Shown here: in pieces, positions 14,478-24,474 of the stretch | Layout of the letters: each line of letters opens with the position of its first letter | How positions within the stretch are numbered: the first letter of the stretch is position 1 | Source of the DNA: JBFAPK01 sp040676675 | GTDB lineage: Bacteria; Actinomycetota; Actinomycetes; Mycobacteriales; Micromonosporaceae | Assembly: GCF_040676675.1 (NCBI RefSeq) | Contig: NZ_JBFAPK010000003.1 | Location: 124,001 to 188,000, forward strand | Direction of reading: 5' to 3' | Length of the DNA stretch: 64,000 nt | The notes under the pieces: generated by a model | What the model was told of the DNA's origin: nothing | Database searches by the model: none | The model's input: the letters and a program-made list of their open reading frames with translations, nothing else | Made by a program: the position numbers and the translations under genes

Positions 14478-16639
14478 CGCGCTCCGCCTCCTCCCCACAG
14501 CACGCCGAAAAGCTCGTTCAACCGGCGGTCCAGGCTGGCGAAGCCGGTCTCGTAGCAGGCGCCGCCGCTGACCGTGACGGCCTCCCGGAGCGGACCCGCC
14601 GCGCAGCTCGCCTCCCCCACCGCCAGCACGAAGACGCGCACCCCGCCGGCCTCGGCCCGCGCCACCAACTGCTCCCCGCTGACGCCGCTGCCCTCGTCGA
14701 CCCCGTCGGTCAGCACCACCAGGGCGGAGAGGTGCCGGTCGTCCGCCGGCTCCACCGCGCCGATCCCGTCCACCACCGCGCGGTAGAGCGGGGTCCCCCC
14801 GTCCGGCCGCACCCCCGCCAACGCGGCCTCGACCGGCCGGGGCAGCGCGCCGGCCGGTACCGGCTCGGCCGGCGCGATCGGCAGCAGCCGTCGCGGCGTC
14901 CGGGTCGGTCCCTGGAACGTCCAGAGGCCGAACTCGTCCTGGCCGCCCAGCCCGCGCACGATCGTCGCGACCCCCCGCTTGGCGACGTCGATCCGGGTCA
15001 GCCCCTCGGCGGCCGGTTGCCGCATCGATCCCGAGGCGTCCAGCAGCACCAGCACCCGCCCGCTGCGCTGCGCGCTCCGTTGCAGCTCACGCGCGGCGTC
15101 CAGCGCCGCCGGGGCCGGCGTGAGGTCGGGGTAGCGCACCCCCGGCTGGACCCCGAAACGGTCGCCGATCGGATCCGCCGCCGGCCGGTCCCGCGGACGC
15201 AGCCCCAGCTCGTTGAGGCTGCGCTTGCCCGGATCCGTCCGCAACCAGCGGCGGAACTCCCCGACCCGCCCGGCCTGGTCGGTCGAGCGGTCCGCCCAGA
15301 CCGGCTCGACCAGCGGGTGGTCGAGGCTGAGCGTGTCGATCGGGTAGACCGCGTACAGCTTCCGGTCGGGCGCGGCCTCCGGACCGGGCGGGCAGGCGGG
15401 GCCCAGCGACCAGCCCGCGTTGAAGCGGATGAGCTGCTCCTCGGTGACGACCAGGGCGCCGTCGGGCGGCCGGCCCGCTCCCCGCCCCTCGCGCTGGCGC
15501 TGGCGGCAGAGCAGCTCGACGGCGTCGCCGAGGGGGTAGCCGCCGGCGTCCAGGCCGCGCGCCACCTGCCCCTCGATCAGCCGGGCCCGCGCGGGAGTGA
15601 CCAGGTTGTACTGCGGCCCCGGACCGGCCAGCCGCTGCGCCAGGCCGCCGCCGCTGGCGTACATCGCGACGGTGGCGTACTCGCCGGTGGTCGACCGCAC
15701 CGGGTCGGGGCGGGCCACCTCCCAGCCGCGCCCCGCCAGCTCGGCCAGGGCGTCCGCCCAGGTCAGGGCCGCCCGCCGGGCGCGCAACTCCTCGGGTACG
15801 GCCTCGGCCGGCAGCGCCAGCACGATCGGGGTGCTCGCGAGCGAGACGGTCGAGACGCCGGTGAGCGGGGCCTGTGGACTGTCGATGGTGTAGCGGGACG
15901 AGCCGGGCAGCCAGAGGTCGGGGCGGGGCCCGAACTCGGCCAGGGCGTTGGCCTGCCAGCCGCTGGCGAGCGCCTCGCGGGCGGAGTCGGCCGGCGCGGC
16001 GTAGACGTACAGCTCGACGGTGGGGCAGCCGTACCGCCCGGCCGCGGTGGCCCGCTCGTACGTCTCGGCCAGCCGCCGGGTCGGCTCCAACTCCTCCGGG
16101 GTGGTGAGCACCCGCAGGCTGGTGGGGGCCGCGCAGCCGAAGACGCGGACGCTGCCCCACTCGGTAAGCCGGGCCCCGCCGGTCACCAACGACCGGCCGA
16201 AGCTCGCCGCGAGCAGCACCGCGACGACGATCAGCAGCAGCCGGCGCAGCCGCAGCGGACGCGACGGGCGCAGGCGGTGCAGCGCCCGGGCCAGCCGGAC
16301 CCGGACGTAGTCACTGGCCTGCGTGTGTGGCGCGACGCCGCCGAGCAGCGCGGCGACGGCGAGCAGCAGCCACTGGAACGGGTTCTCCGGCCAGCCGGTG
16401 GAGAGCGCGCCGACGGTGACCGCCACCGCTCCGGTGAGGCTGCGCAGCAGCTCCTGCCAGAGGGGACCGTCGGCCTCGGGACTGGGCGGGGAGCCGGTCG
16501 CCGGCGACGCGGCCGACGGCGACGCGGCCGGCGCGGCATGTGGCGGCGCGGCATGTGGCGGCGCGGTGCGTGGCGGCGTGCGGGCCGGCCTGCGGTCCGG
16601 CGGGGTGACCGCGTCGGGCGGCGGCTCTACATCGGACAC
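14474..16639 (-). CDS. Membrane protein with substrate-binding-like and VWA domains
   Basis: A 721-residue protein from GTG 16639; the ATG at 16723 has no ribosome binding site, while GGGAGG lies 12 nt before the GTG. The order is a Pro/Ala-rich N-terminus, membrane segments (FQWLLLAVAALLGGVA and LRRLLLIVVAVLLAASF), then an extracytoplasmic solute-binding-like domain (LRVLTTPEELEPTRRLAE, RPDLWLPGSS, TPIVLALPAEAVP). The C-terminal VWA domain carries a full MIDAS motif (LLDASGSM), GGTPLY and VLTDGVDEGSG. VWA domains bind protein partners through a metal ion. Its coupling to a second binding-type protein and the lack of permease genes make import unlikely; extracellular protein recognition is inferred. 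Confidence 0.85.
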   Translation of the reverse strand: MSDVEPPPDAVTPPDRRPARTPPRTAPPHAAPPHAAPAASPSAASPATGSPPSPEADGPLWQELLRSLTGAVAVTVGALSTGWPENPFQWLLLAVAALLGGVAPHTQASDYVRVRLARALHRLRPSRPLRLRRLLLIVVAVLLAASFGRSLVTGGARLTEWGSVRVFGCAAPTSLRVLTTPEELEPTRRLAETYERATAAGRYGCPTVELYVYAAPADSAREALASGWQANALAEFGPRPDLWLPGSSRYTIDSPQAPLTGVSTVSLASTPIVLALPAEAVPEELRARRAALTWADALAELAGRGWEVARPDPVRSTTGEYATVAMYASGGGLAQRLAGPGPQYNLVTPARARLIEGQVARGLDAGGYPLGDAVELLCRQRQREGRGAGRPPDGALVVTEEQLIRFNAGWSLGPACPPGPEAAPDRKLYAVYPIDTLSLDHPLVEPVWADRSTDQAGRVGEFRRWLRTDPGKRSLNELGLRPRDRPAADPIGDRFGVQPGVRYPDLTPAPAALDAARELQRSAQRSGRVLVLLDASGSMRQPAAEGLTRIDVAKRGVATIVRGLGGQDEFGLWTFQGPTRTPRRLLPIAPAEPVPAGALPRPVEAALAGVRPDGGTPLYRAVVDGIGAVEPADDRHLSALVVLTDGVDEGSGVSGEQLVARAEAGGVRVFVLAVGEASCAAGPLREAVTVSGGACYETGFASLDRRLNELFGVLWGGGGAR

Positions 16640-17106
16640 CGCCCGGACCCCCTCCCGCCGCTCGGACCCGCCCCGCGTCGTCGGCGCGTACCGCGGGCCG
16701 GACCGGACCCGGGTCCACACCATAAACCCGTGACCCCGCCCCGGGTGGGGTCACATGACGAGGGTGTTACATAACCGTACGTCAGGGGCGGCGACCGGTA
16801 TGCGTACGGTGTGCGGGACCGATCTCGCGACGCATCGATACGGTGACGGTCCGTACTGTTGCAACTCGTTAACAATAATCAGTGGCCTGCGCTCACGGGC
16901 GATCGGAGCGGCTTTCCTGGCACCCGCGCTGACTGTAAGTTAGCGGCGATGGCAGAGACCTGCCGCGCGCCGCGCCTTCGAGTCCCGTTGCCGGGACGAT
17001 GTGACGGAAGAACACACCCCCCACGACCGTCCCGAGTACACACCACGTCGGTTGCGCGGCTCATCGACCTGCTGCACGTCCGCACCGCGTAGCAGCACGG
17101 GTTGGG
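16640..17106. other. Intergenic region with a strong hairpin, no gene seen
   Basis: No convincing coding frame. GTGACCCC (16730-16737), a 9-bp loop and GGGGTCAC (16747-16754) form a perfect 8-bp hairpin 90 bp upstream of the VWA gene start, suited to an operator or a 5' UTR hairpin. Bases 16780-16890 are less GC-rich than the genes (CGATACGGTGACGG, GTTAACAATAATCAG) and look like promoter DNA for one or both directions. A TTCGAGTCC at about 16977 resembles a tRNA T-loop, but no matching stems exist. Confidence 0.5.
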
Positions 17107-17133
17107 GCCGGCACCGGGCAACCCGGTGCCGGC
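17107..17133 (-). terminator. Perfect 12-bp hairpin downstream of SGNH esterase
   Basis: GCCGGCACCGGG, CAA, CCCGGTGCCGGC: a perfect stem 27 bp beyond the stop of the minus-strand esterase gene. No T-tract follows, as is common in actinomycetes. Confidence 0.8.
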
Positions 17134-17159
17134 TGCCAGCCCTTACCCACAGGCGGCGG

Positions 17160-17963
17160 TCAGCCCGCCGCGGCCCGGAAGACCGGGTAGTAGCCGCCGG
17201 AGTGCCCGGCCGCGAACGGGTGGTACGAGACGCCCAGCTCGGCGAAGTTCAGCGCGTGCAGCCACTTGTCGCCGCTGCAGAGCTGGTGCCCGACGAAGTT
17301 CGCCCGCACGTCGCCGAAGACGAAGCCGTGCCGGGCGGCCGCCGCCTTGGTGACCTCGTCAAGCAGGTTGATGCCCTCGTCGATCTTCGCGCGCGAGGTC
17401 TCGCTGAGACCGACGCAGAGCGGCACGTTGAGCTGGTAGAAGACGGGATATCCCAGGACGACGACCCGCGCCCCCGGCGCCCGCGACCGGATGCCGTTGT
17501 AGACGTTGTCCAGCAGCCCCGGCAGCTGGCTCCGCACCTTGTTCTCGGCCGCCTGCACGGCCGCGACGCACTCCGTCGTCCCGTACAGGACGCAGGTGGT
17601 CATGATGCTGGAGAAGCCGATGTCGTTGCCGCCCACCGTGATGCTGACCAGGGTGGTGCTGGAGTTCAACGCCGCGAGCTGGCTGTTGATCACGCTCGTG
17701 GTGGTGGCACCGGAGCAGGCCACCGAGACGTAGGAGGCCGGCGCGTTGGCGGCGGCCCAGAGCGCCGGGTAGGCGTTCGTGCTGCGCTGGCAGGAGCCGC
17801 TTTCGCTGGTGTAGCTGCCCGCCCCGACGCCGGAGGCGTACGAGTCGCCGAGGGCGACGTAGCGGACGGTGGACGCGGCCTGGGCCGGGGGTGCCAGCGC
17901 GAACGCGACGCCCAGGGTCGCGGTCAGGCTGACGATGAGCGTTGCGAGGCGGGGTCTCCGCAT
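17160..17963 (-). CDS. Secreted SGNH/GDSL-family esterase or lipase
   Basis: A 267-residue protein. ATG 17963 has GGAGGG five bases upstream. The signal peptide ends near residue 30 (APPAQA-A). Catalytic motifs are G39-D40-S41-YASG (nucleophile Ser41), GSC and SGATT after it, GGND with Asn113, and a C-terminal SYHPFAAGH segment supplying the catalytic His. Paired cysteines are typical of Streptomyces-type secreted lipases of this family, which hydrolyse esters outside the cell. The DNA upstream is AT-rich (TATCTATACG on the minus strand near 18000), a likely promoter. A terminator hairpin follows at 17107-17133. Confidence 0.92.
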   Translation of the reverse strand: MRRPRLATLIVSLTATLGVAFALAPPAQAASTVRYVALGDSYASGVGAGSYTSESGSCQRSTNAYPALWAAANAPASYVSVACSGATTTSVINSQLAALNSSTTLVSITVGGNDIGFSSIMTTCVLYGTTECVAAVQAAENKVRSQLPGLLDNVYNGIRSRAPGARVVVLGYPVFYQLNVPLCVGLSETSRAKIDEGINLLDEVTKAAAARHGFVFGDVRANFVGHQLCSGDKWLHALNFAELGVSYHPFAAGHSGGYYPVFRAAAG

Positions 17964-18075
17964 GTCGCCCTCCGGGGGTCGAGGGATGATCGGAGACGTA
18001 TAGATATCATTTGATGGAGTGGCAGGGAATACCCGGAAGTAACTTAGTGCCGAAGATCCGGAAAATAGCTACCGG

Positions 18076-19698
<1,623 letters not shown>

Positions 19699-19837
19699 GC
19701 GTCGGACACCGTCATCGGAAGCGTCGGAGACCCGGCCGGCCGGTGCGGCCGTTCGGGCGCGGGGAAGGGGTCAGCGGATCACCGGGGCCGCCCCGGCCGC
19801 GGGCTGGACGACCCGCGGCCGGGCGCCCCGGGACGAG

Positions 19838-21475
19838 TCAGTCGACGTCCGGGGGACCGGTCTCGACGAGGCGTCCCTCGGCGAGCCGCAACCAACGATT
19901 GACGTTGATCTCCGCGAGGAACCGCTCGTCGTGGCTGACCACCAGCAGCGCGCCCTCGTAGGCGCCCAGCGCGCTCTCCAACTGACCGACGCTGACCAGG
20001 TCGAGGTTGTTGGTCGGCTCGTCGAGCAGCAGCAGTTGCGGCGCCGGCTCGGCGCCCAGGACGCAGGCCAGGGTGGCGCGCAGGCGTTCGCCGCCGGAGA
20101 GCACCCCGACCGGCAGGTGGGCCCGGGGGCCGCGGAACAGGAAGCGGGCGAGCAGGTTCATCCGCTCCGCGTCCGGGGTCTGCGGCGCGAACCCGGCCAG
20201 GTTCTCCGCCACGGTACGGTCCGGGTCCAACAGGTCCAGCCGCTGGGACAGGTACGCGATCCGGCCGTCGGCCCGCTTGATCTGGCCGCCCTCGGGCTCC
20301 AGGTCGCCGTTGATCAGGCGCAGCAGGGTGGACTTGCCGGCGCCGTTGGGGCCGAGCAGGGCGATCCGCTCCGGCCCCCGGATCGTCAGGTCGACGCCGT
20401 CAGCGGCGAACAGGGACCGCTCGCCATAACGGACCTGCATCCGTTCACCGGCCAGGAGCGTGCGTCCGGCCGGTACGTTGGTGCCGGGCAGCACCAGCGA
20501 GATCTTCTGGTCGTTGCGCAGCGCGCGCCCCGCCTCGTCGAGCCGGGCCTTGGCCTCGTTGACCCGGGAGGAGTGCAGCTCGTTCGCCCTGCCCGCGGAC
20601 TCCTGGGCGTCCCGCTTCATGGTGCCGGCGAAGATCTTCGGCAGGCCGGCGTTCTTGAGGTTGCGGGAGGCGTTGCTGGCCCGGCGCGCCGCCCGCTCGC
20701 GGGCCTCCTGCAGCTCCCGCTTCTCCCGCTTGAGCTCCTGCTCGGCGTTGCGGACGTTCTTCTCCGCCACCTCCTGCGCGGCGCGCACGGCTACCTCGTA
20801 CTCGGTGAAGTTCCCGCCGTAGAACCGCAGCTCGCCACGGTCGAGTTCGGCGATGCGGTCCATCCGGTCGAGCAGCGCCCGGTCGTGGCTGACCAGCAGC
20901 AGGCAGCCGTTCCACTGCTCCAGCACGTCGTAGAGCTGGTGCCGGGCCTCGAGGTCGAGATTGTTGGTCGGCTCGTCCAGCAGTAGCACGTCAGGCCGCT
21001 TCAACAGCTGCGCCGCCAGCCCGAGGGAGACGACCTGGCCACCGCTGAGGGTGCCCAGGCGCTGGTCGAAGGCGAGGTCGCCGAGGCCGAGCCGGTCCAG
21101 CTGGGCGCGGGTCCGCTCCTCGATGTCCCAGTCGTTGCCGATTGTGGTGAAGTGCTCCTCGCTGGCGTCTCCGGACTCGATCGCGTGCAGCGCCCCGAGC
21201 AGCGGAGCGATCTCCAGAACCTCGGCCACGGTCAGCTCGCCGACCAGCGGCAGGCTCTGCGGGAGGTAGCCGAGCACCCCCTCGACCGCGACGGACCCGG
21301 CGGTGGGCCGGTACTCGCCGGCGATCAGCCTGAGCAGGGTGCTCTTGCCGGCACCGTTCGGCGCGACCAGGCCGGTACGGCCGCCACCGACCGTGAAGGA
21401 CAGGTTCTGGAAGACCGGGGTGTCATCCGGCCAGGAGAAGGTCAGGTTCGAGCAGACGATGAAGGAATCGGACAT
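19838..21475 (-). CDS. ABC-F ATPase, antibiotic-resistance-type (second)
   Basis: A 545-residue protein from ATG 21475 (MSDSFIVCSNLTFSW); the longer frame to 21565 runs into the leader region. The first ABC domain has APNGAGKS, LSGGQVVSLGLAA and LLLDEPTNNLD. The linker is a long charged coiled coil (KREKRELQEARERAARRA) followed by NLKNAGLPKIFAGTMKR, and the second domain has GPNGAGKS, LSGGERLRA and LLLDEPTNNLD. Both ATP sites look intact. It differs enough from the downstream ABC-F that the pair is not a recent duplication. Ribosome protection is the expected role. The 5' region holds a short leader frame, as in drug-inducible members of this family. Confidence 0.92.
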   Translation of the reverse strand: MSDSFIVCSNLTFSWPDDTPVFQNLSFTVGGGRTGLVAPNGAGKSTLLRLIAGEYRPTAGSVAVEGVLGYLPQSLPLVGELTVAEVLEIAPLLGALHAIESGDASEEHFTTIGNDWDIEERTRAQLDRLGLGDLAFDQRLGTLSGGQVVSLGLAAQLLKRPDVLLLDEPTNNLDLEARHQLYDVLEQWNGCLLLVSHDRALLDRMDRIAELDRGELRFYGGNFTEYEVAVRAAQEVAEKNVRNAEQELKREKRELQEARERAARRASNASRNLKNAGLPKIFAGTMKRDAQESAGRANELHSSRVNEAKARLDEAGRALRNDQKISLVLPGTNVPAGRTLLAGERMQVRYGERSLFAADGVDLTIRGPERIALLGPNGAGKSTLLRLINGDLEPEGGQIKRADGRIAYLSQRLDLLDPDRTVAENLAGFAPQTPDAERMNLLARFLFRGPRAHLPVGVLSGGERLRATLACVLGAEPAPQLLLLDEPTNNLDLVSVGQLESALGAYEGALLVVSHDERFLAEINVNRWLRLAEGRLVETGPPDVD

Positions 21476-21868
21476 CGGGAAACAACCTCGGAGGTGAGGG
21501 CAGGCGGAGCCAAGCCGCCCGACAGGGGACATGGTCTCGAAGCAACGACGGAACGACCACGGCAACGGCGCTCACAGGCGCGGCCGATGGCCGATCACAT
21601 GTCCGGTCTCACCCGGAGATGTCGTCGTCCCCCACCATGTCTCGTCTCCCATGTTCGTCTGATCGTCCAGGTTCAGATCAGTCGCGGTCTACCGTAGCAC
21701 CCGCGGCACGCGGTGGACGGGAAAGCCGCCGGCAGGCCGTCGGCACAGCACGGCCCGCCGTGGTACGGCCCTCCGTGGTACAGCCCCTGGCGTCGGTCGC
21801 CCCCCGCGGCGGGCGAGCCGACGGCCCTCACCGGCGCCGGTGAGGGCCGCCCCCGGCCAGCCCAGCCA
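21476..21868 (-). promoter_or_regulatory. Leader region of the ABC-F genes, possible attenuator
   Basis: No full gene is seen. On the minus strand there is a possible -10 TACGGT (21696-21691), an inverted repeat CTGATC-N11-GATCAG (21659-21681), a short leader frame (21638-21609), CCGG-GTGAGA-CCGG, and just before the ABC-F start GGCGG-CTTGGCT-CCGCC. Leader peptide plus hairpins before an ABC-F gene is the layout of ribosome-mediated attenuation. Bases 21700-21868 hold only GC-rich sequence with short repeats (CCGTGGTAC twice). Confidence 0.45.
21609..21638 (-). CDS. Possible 9-aa leader peptide MVGDDDISG
   Basis: ATG 21638 opens a nine-codon frame ending in TGA. GGGAGA lies 6 nt upstream, a good ribosome binding site. 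It is 133 nt before the ABC-F start, within the likely 5' UTR. Stalling of ribosomes on such peptides induces many ABC-F and Erm genes. A 26-codon frame (ATG 21652) overlaps it in another phase but lacks a ribosome binding site. Confidence 0.35.
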   Translation of the reverse strand: MVGDDDISG

Positions 21869-22282
21869 TCACTCCGGCGACGACGTGGGCGGTTGCCCGT
21901 CGGCGGGGTACCACCGCAGCTCGACGGTGTTGCCGTCCGGGTCCCGCACGTAGAGGGAGACGGCCTCACCCCGGGCCCCGTACCGGCCCACCGGTCCTTC
22001 GAGGACGATGAAGACGCCGGAGGCGATCACCTCGTGCCAGTCCAGCGGGTCGACCACCAGGCAGAGGTGGTCGACGTTCGACTCGCCCCGGTCGCGCCGG
22101 ACCAGGTCGATGATGGTGTCCGGGGTGACGCGGACCGAGGGGAACCCGATCCGCCCGTCCCGCCACTCGTCGACCCGTACCGGTGCGAGGCCGAGCAGCC
22201 CGCAGTAGAAGGCCAGCGATCGCTCGACGTCCGCCACGTTCAGCACCAGATGGTCGAATTCCCGTACCCGCACGGCGCTCAC
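21869..22282 (-). CDS. VOC (glyoxalase/dioxygenase) family protein
   Basis: A 137-residue protein. GTG 22282 follows GGAGGAGG by four bases, which decides the start. It has the VOC fold pattern: FDHLVLNVADVERSLAFYCG with His as first metal ligand, SNVDHLCLVVD with a second His, and SLYVRDPDGNTVELRWYP with Glu as third ligand. The complete H-H-E set suggests a metal-dependent enzyme such as a glyoxalase, dioxygenase or antibiotic-binding protein; the substrate cannot be told. The divergent LysR gene at 22541 is its likely regulator. Confidence 0.9.
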   Translation of the reverse strand: MSAVRVREFDHLVLNVADVERSLAFYCGLLGLAPVRVDEWRDGRIGFPSVRVTPDTIIDLVRRDRGESNVDHLCLVVDPLDWHEVIASGVFIVLEGPVGRYGARGEAVSLYVRDPDGNTVELRWYPADGQPPTSSPE

Positions 22283-22494
22283 TCCGCCTCCTCCAGGGTG
22301 CGAGCCTGGCGCGGCCAGTCGCCGGAGAGCGGCGCGTCGATGCCTGTCGTCCTCATGTCTTCCCCTGTCGTGACGCTCGTGGCCCGAGCCGGCGGGACCA
22401 ACGCGCGAGGCGCCCGCCCCGCCGCTCCAGGTCCGCCGGGTCGTCCCGGTGACGCCCTCCACGATTCGCGAACCGGCGACGGCGACCAAGCCAT

Positions 22495-22526
22495 GATCGG
22501 ACTACGATCGTTGACCCAGATTCAAC
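22495..22526. promoter_or_regulatory. LysR-type binding sites
   Basis: GATCG-GACTA-CGATC (22495-22509) is a perfect 5-bp inverted repeat. GTTGA-N7-TCAAC (22510-22526) contains the T-N11-A pattern of LysR boxes. Both lie 15-46 bp before the LysR ATG, in the gap shared with the divergent VOC gene, and suit autoregulation. Confidence 0.6.
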
Positions 22527-22540
22527 GAAGGAGCGGCGGG

Positions 22541-23440
22541 ATGCTGGAACGGCACGAGATCGAGACGTTCCTGACGCTCGCCGACGAGCTGCACTTCGGC
22601 CGTACCGCCGAACGCCTGCGGGTGACCACCGGCCGGGTCAGCCACGTCGTACGGAAGCTGGAGCGGCGGATCGGCGCACCGCTCTTCGAACGCACCAGCC
22701 GGGTCGTCCGCATCACCCCGATCGGCCGGCAACTGGCCGACGACCTGGCCCCGCTCGTCGCGGGGATGGACGCCGCCCTGCGCCGGGCGATCGACTCCGG
22801 CCGCGGCGTGACCGGCCAACTGCGGGTGGCGTTCCTCGGCGAGTACCTCGCGCCGGTGCTGCTCAGGGCGGTCAAGCTCTTCACCGAGCGGTATCCCGAC
22901 TGCGAGGTCGACGTGCGCGAGGTGCAGCTCTACAACTCGCGGGCCAGCCTGCTGGACGGCTCGGTCGACGTGCTCGTCGCCGCGTACCCCTTCGACGGCA
23001 TGGCCCGTGGACCCGCGCTGATGGTGGAGCGGCGGGTACTGGCCGTGGCCGCCACGCACCCGCTGGCCGGCCGGGAGTCGGTGTCGCTGGAGGTGCTCGC
23101 CGACCACCCGGTCGTCCAGTACCCGGCGGTGACCTCGACCGAGTTCAAGCGCGACCGTACGCCCGAGTGGACGCCGTCCGGCCGCCCCGTCCCGCCGGGG
23201 CCGTGCGGCAACACGTTCTCCGAGATGCTCTCCCTCGTCGCGCTGGGCCGGGGCGTGCTGCCGGTCGGCGAGCAGACCCAGCGCTACCACCCCCGCCCCG
23301 ATATCGTCTACGTGCCGATCCACGACGCACCGCCGATCGAGCGGGGACCGGTCTGGCTGGAGGCGAACACGACCGCCCGGGTACGGGAGTTCGTCCGGGC
23401 CGCCACGGACGCCAATCCGGTCGGCTCCGCCGGCGCCTGA
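22541..23440 (+). CDS. LysR-family transcriptional regulator
   Basis: A 299-residue protein; ATG 22541 has AAGGAG 7 nt upstream. The N-terminal winged helix is typical (IETFLTLADELHFGRTAERL, then VSHVVRKLERRIGAPLFERT). The effector domain begins LRVAFLGEYLAPVLL and contains DVLVAAYPFDG. The HTH keeps the common F-G-R-T-A form but has TTGRVSHVVR in place of the usual S-Q-P/S-x-S, a moderately divergent recognition helix. Divergent from the VOC gene with LysR-type palindromes between them, it likely controls that gene in response to a small molecule. Confidence 0.92.
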   Translation: MLERHEIETFLTLADELHFGRTAERLRVTTGRVSHVVRKLERRIGAPLFERTSRVVRITPIGRQLADDLAPLVAGMDAALRRAIDSGRGVTGQLRVAFLGEYLAPVLLRAVKLFTERYPDCEVDVREVQLYNSRASLLDGSVDVLVAAYPFDGMARGPALMVERRVLAVAATHPLAGRESVSLEVLADHPVVQYPAVTSTEFKRDRTPEWTPSGRPVPPGPCGNTFSEMLSLVALGRGVLPVGEQTQRYHPRPDIVYVPIHDAPPIERGPVWLEANTTARVREFVRAATDANPVGSAGA

Positions 23441-23662
23441 CTCCGGGTGCCCGAGCACGGGCGCGCAGGTGCGGGTGCCCGAGCACGGTGCCCGGCGGCC
23501 CGGGGCCGCGGGCTCGACCGGGCGGCCGGTCCGTGGCGGGTGCCCGCATGGCGACCGGGTGGCGTTCTGGAAGGACGTCGAGGTCCTCGACTAGCGATTG
23601 AGCTGCTCATATGCCGGCGGGCCGGCTGGCATCGGGGCCGGTGGGTCGGTCACTATGCCTAG

Positions 23663-24436
23663 GTGTCCGAGTACGACCACCCGCCCCGCCCCTCCGGTGG
23701 CGGCACGCTCTACGGCAGGCCGGCCCGCTTCCGGCGGCCGAGGCTGCCCCAGGACCGGCTGATCCTCGCCGCCACCGCGGTCGGGGCGGTGGGCCTGCTG
23801 CTCGGTGCCCTTCTCGCCACCGGGATCTTCGCGGCCGGCGGCGGGCACCGGCAGGCCCTGCGGTCGGTGGGCGGGCCGGGCGGCGGCGCGTCGAGCACCG
23901 GGGCGGGCGCCGCGGCGGGCGCGCCCAGCGTCGACCCGAGTCCCAGCGTCGACCCGAGTTCGACCGCCACCCCGAGTCCCAGCGCGGTGACCGCCACGCC
24001 GGCCGCCACCGCGCCACCGGCCGGCGCGAGCGTCCGCATCTTCCGGTCGGTGCTCTCGACCCTCTGCCTCGCCGGCCCGGCCGTGCCGGACCCGACCGGT
24101 ACGGCGGTGCGGCAGCTCCCCTGCGCCGGCGGTGCCGAGCAGCAGTGGCTGGTCGCCCCAATCGGCGGGGGCGCGGTGACGCTGAGCACGGCGGCGGGCG
24201 GTCAGTGCCTCGACGTCGAGAACGCCAGCCGCGACGACGGGGCGGGCGTGCGGCAGGCGTCCTGCACGGGCGCGCCGAGCCAGCGGTGGCGGCTGGCCGA
24301 CGACGGTACCGGCCCGGTCCTGCTGGTCAACGTCAACAGTCAGCGCTGCGTCGACGTACCGGACACCACCGCCGGCGCGACGCTCGCGCAGTACCCCTGC
24401 ACCGGCGCGCCGGGCCAGCGGTGGGGCGGGGCGTGA
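23663..24436 (+). CDS. Membrane-anchored ricin-type beta-trefoil lectin protein
   Basis: A 257-residue protein from GTG 23663; the ribosome binding site is weak. A short cytoplasmic N-terminus precedes one membrane helix (LILAATAVGAVGLLLGALLA), then a Gly/Ser/Pro/Thr spacer with PSVDPS repeats. The C-terminal domain is a ricin B-type trefoil with three Q-x-W motifs (EQQWLV, SQRWRL, GQRWGG) and CLDVENAS and CVDVPDTT sugar-binding turns. Such domains bind galactose or other glycans outside the cell. No enzymatic domain is attached. Its function is probably cell-surface carbohydrate binding. Confidence 0.88.
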   Translation: MSEYDHPPRPSGGGTLYGRPARFRRPRLPQDRLILAATAVGAVGLLLGALLATGIFAAGGGHRQALRSVGGPGGGASSTGAGAAAGAPSVDPSPSVDPSSTATPSPSAVTATPAATAPPAGASVRIFRSVLSTLCLAGPAVPDPTGTAVRQLPCAGGAEQQWLVAPIGGGAVTLSTAAGGQCLDVENASRDDGAGVRQASCTGAPSQRWRLADDGTGPVLLVNVNSQRCVDVPDTTAGATLAQYPCTGAPGQRWGGA

Positions 24437-24474
24437 GCGGCCCGTGATACCGCCCGGCCGCCGGCCCACCGGGT

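Noticed and set aside
13134..16774. Very long plus-strand frames over 13134-16774
   Set aside because: Antisense shadows of the two minus-strand binding-type genes; Arg/Gly/Pro-rich with no motifs.
16945..17000. Possible tRNA because of TTCGAGTCC
   Set aside because: No matching T-stem, acceptor stem or anticodon arm can be drawn.
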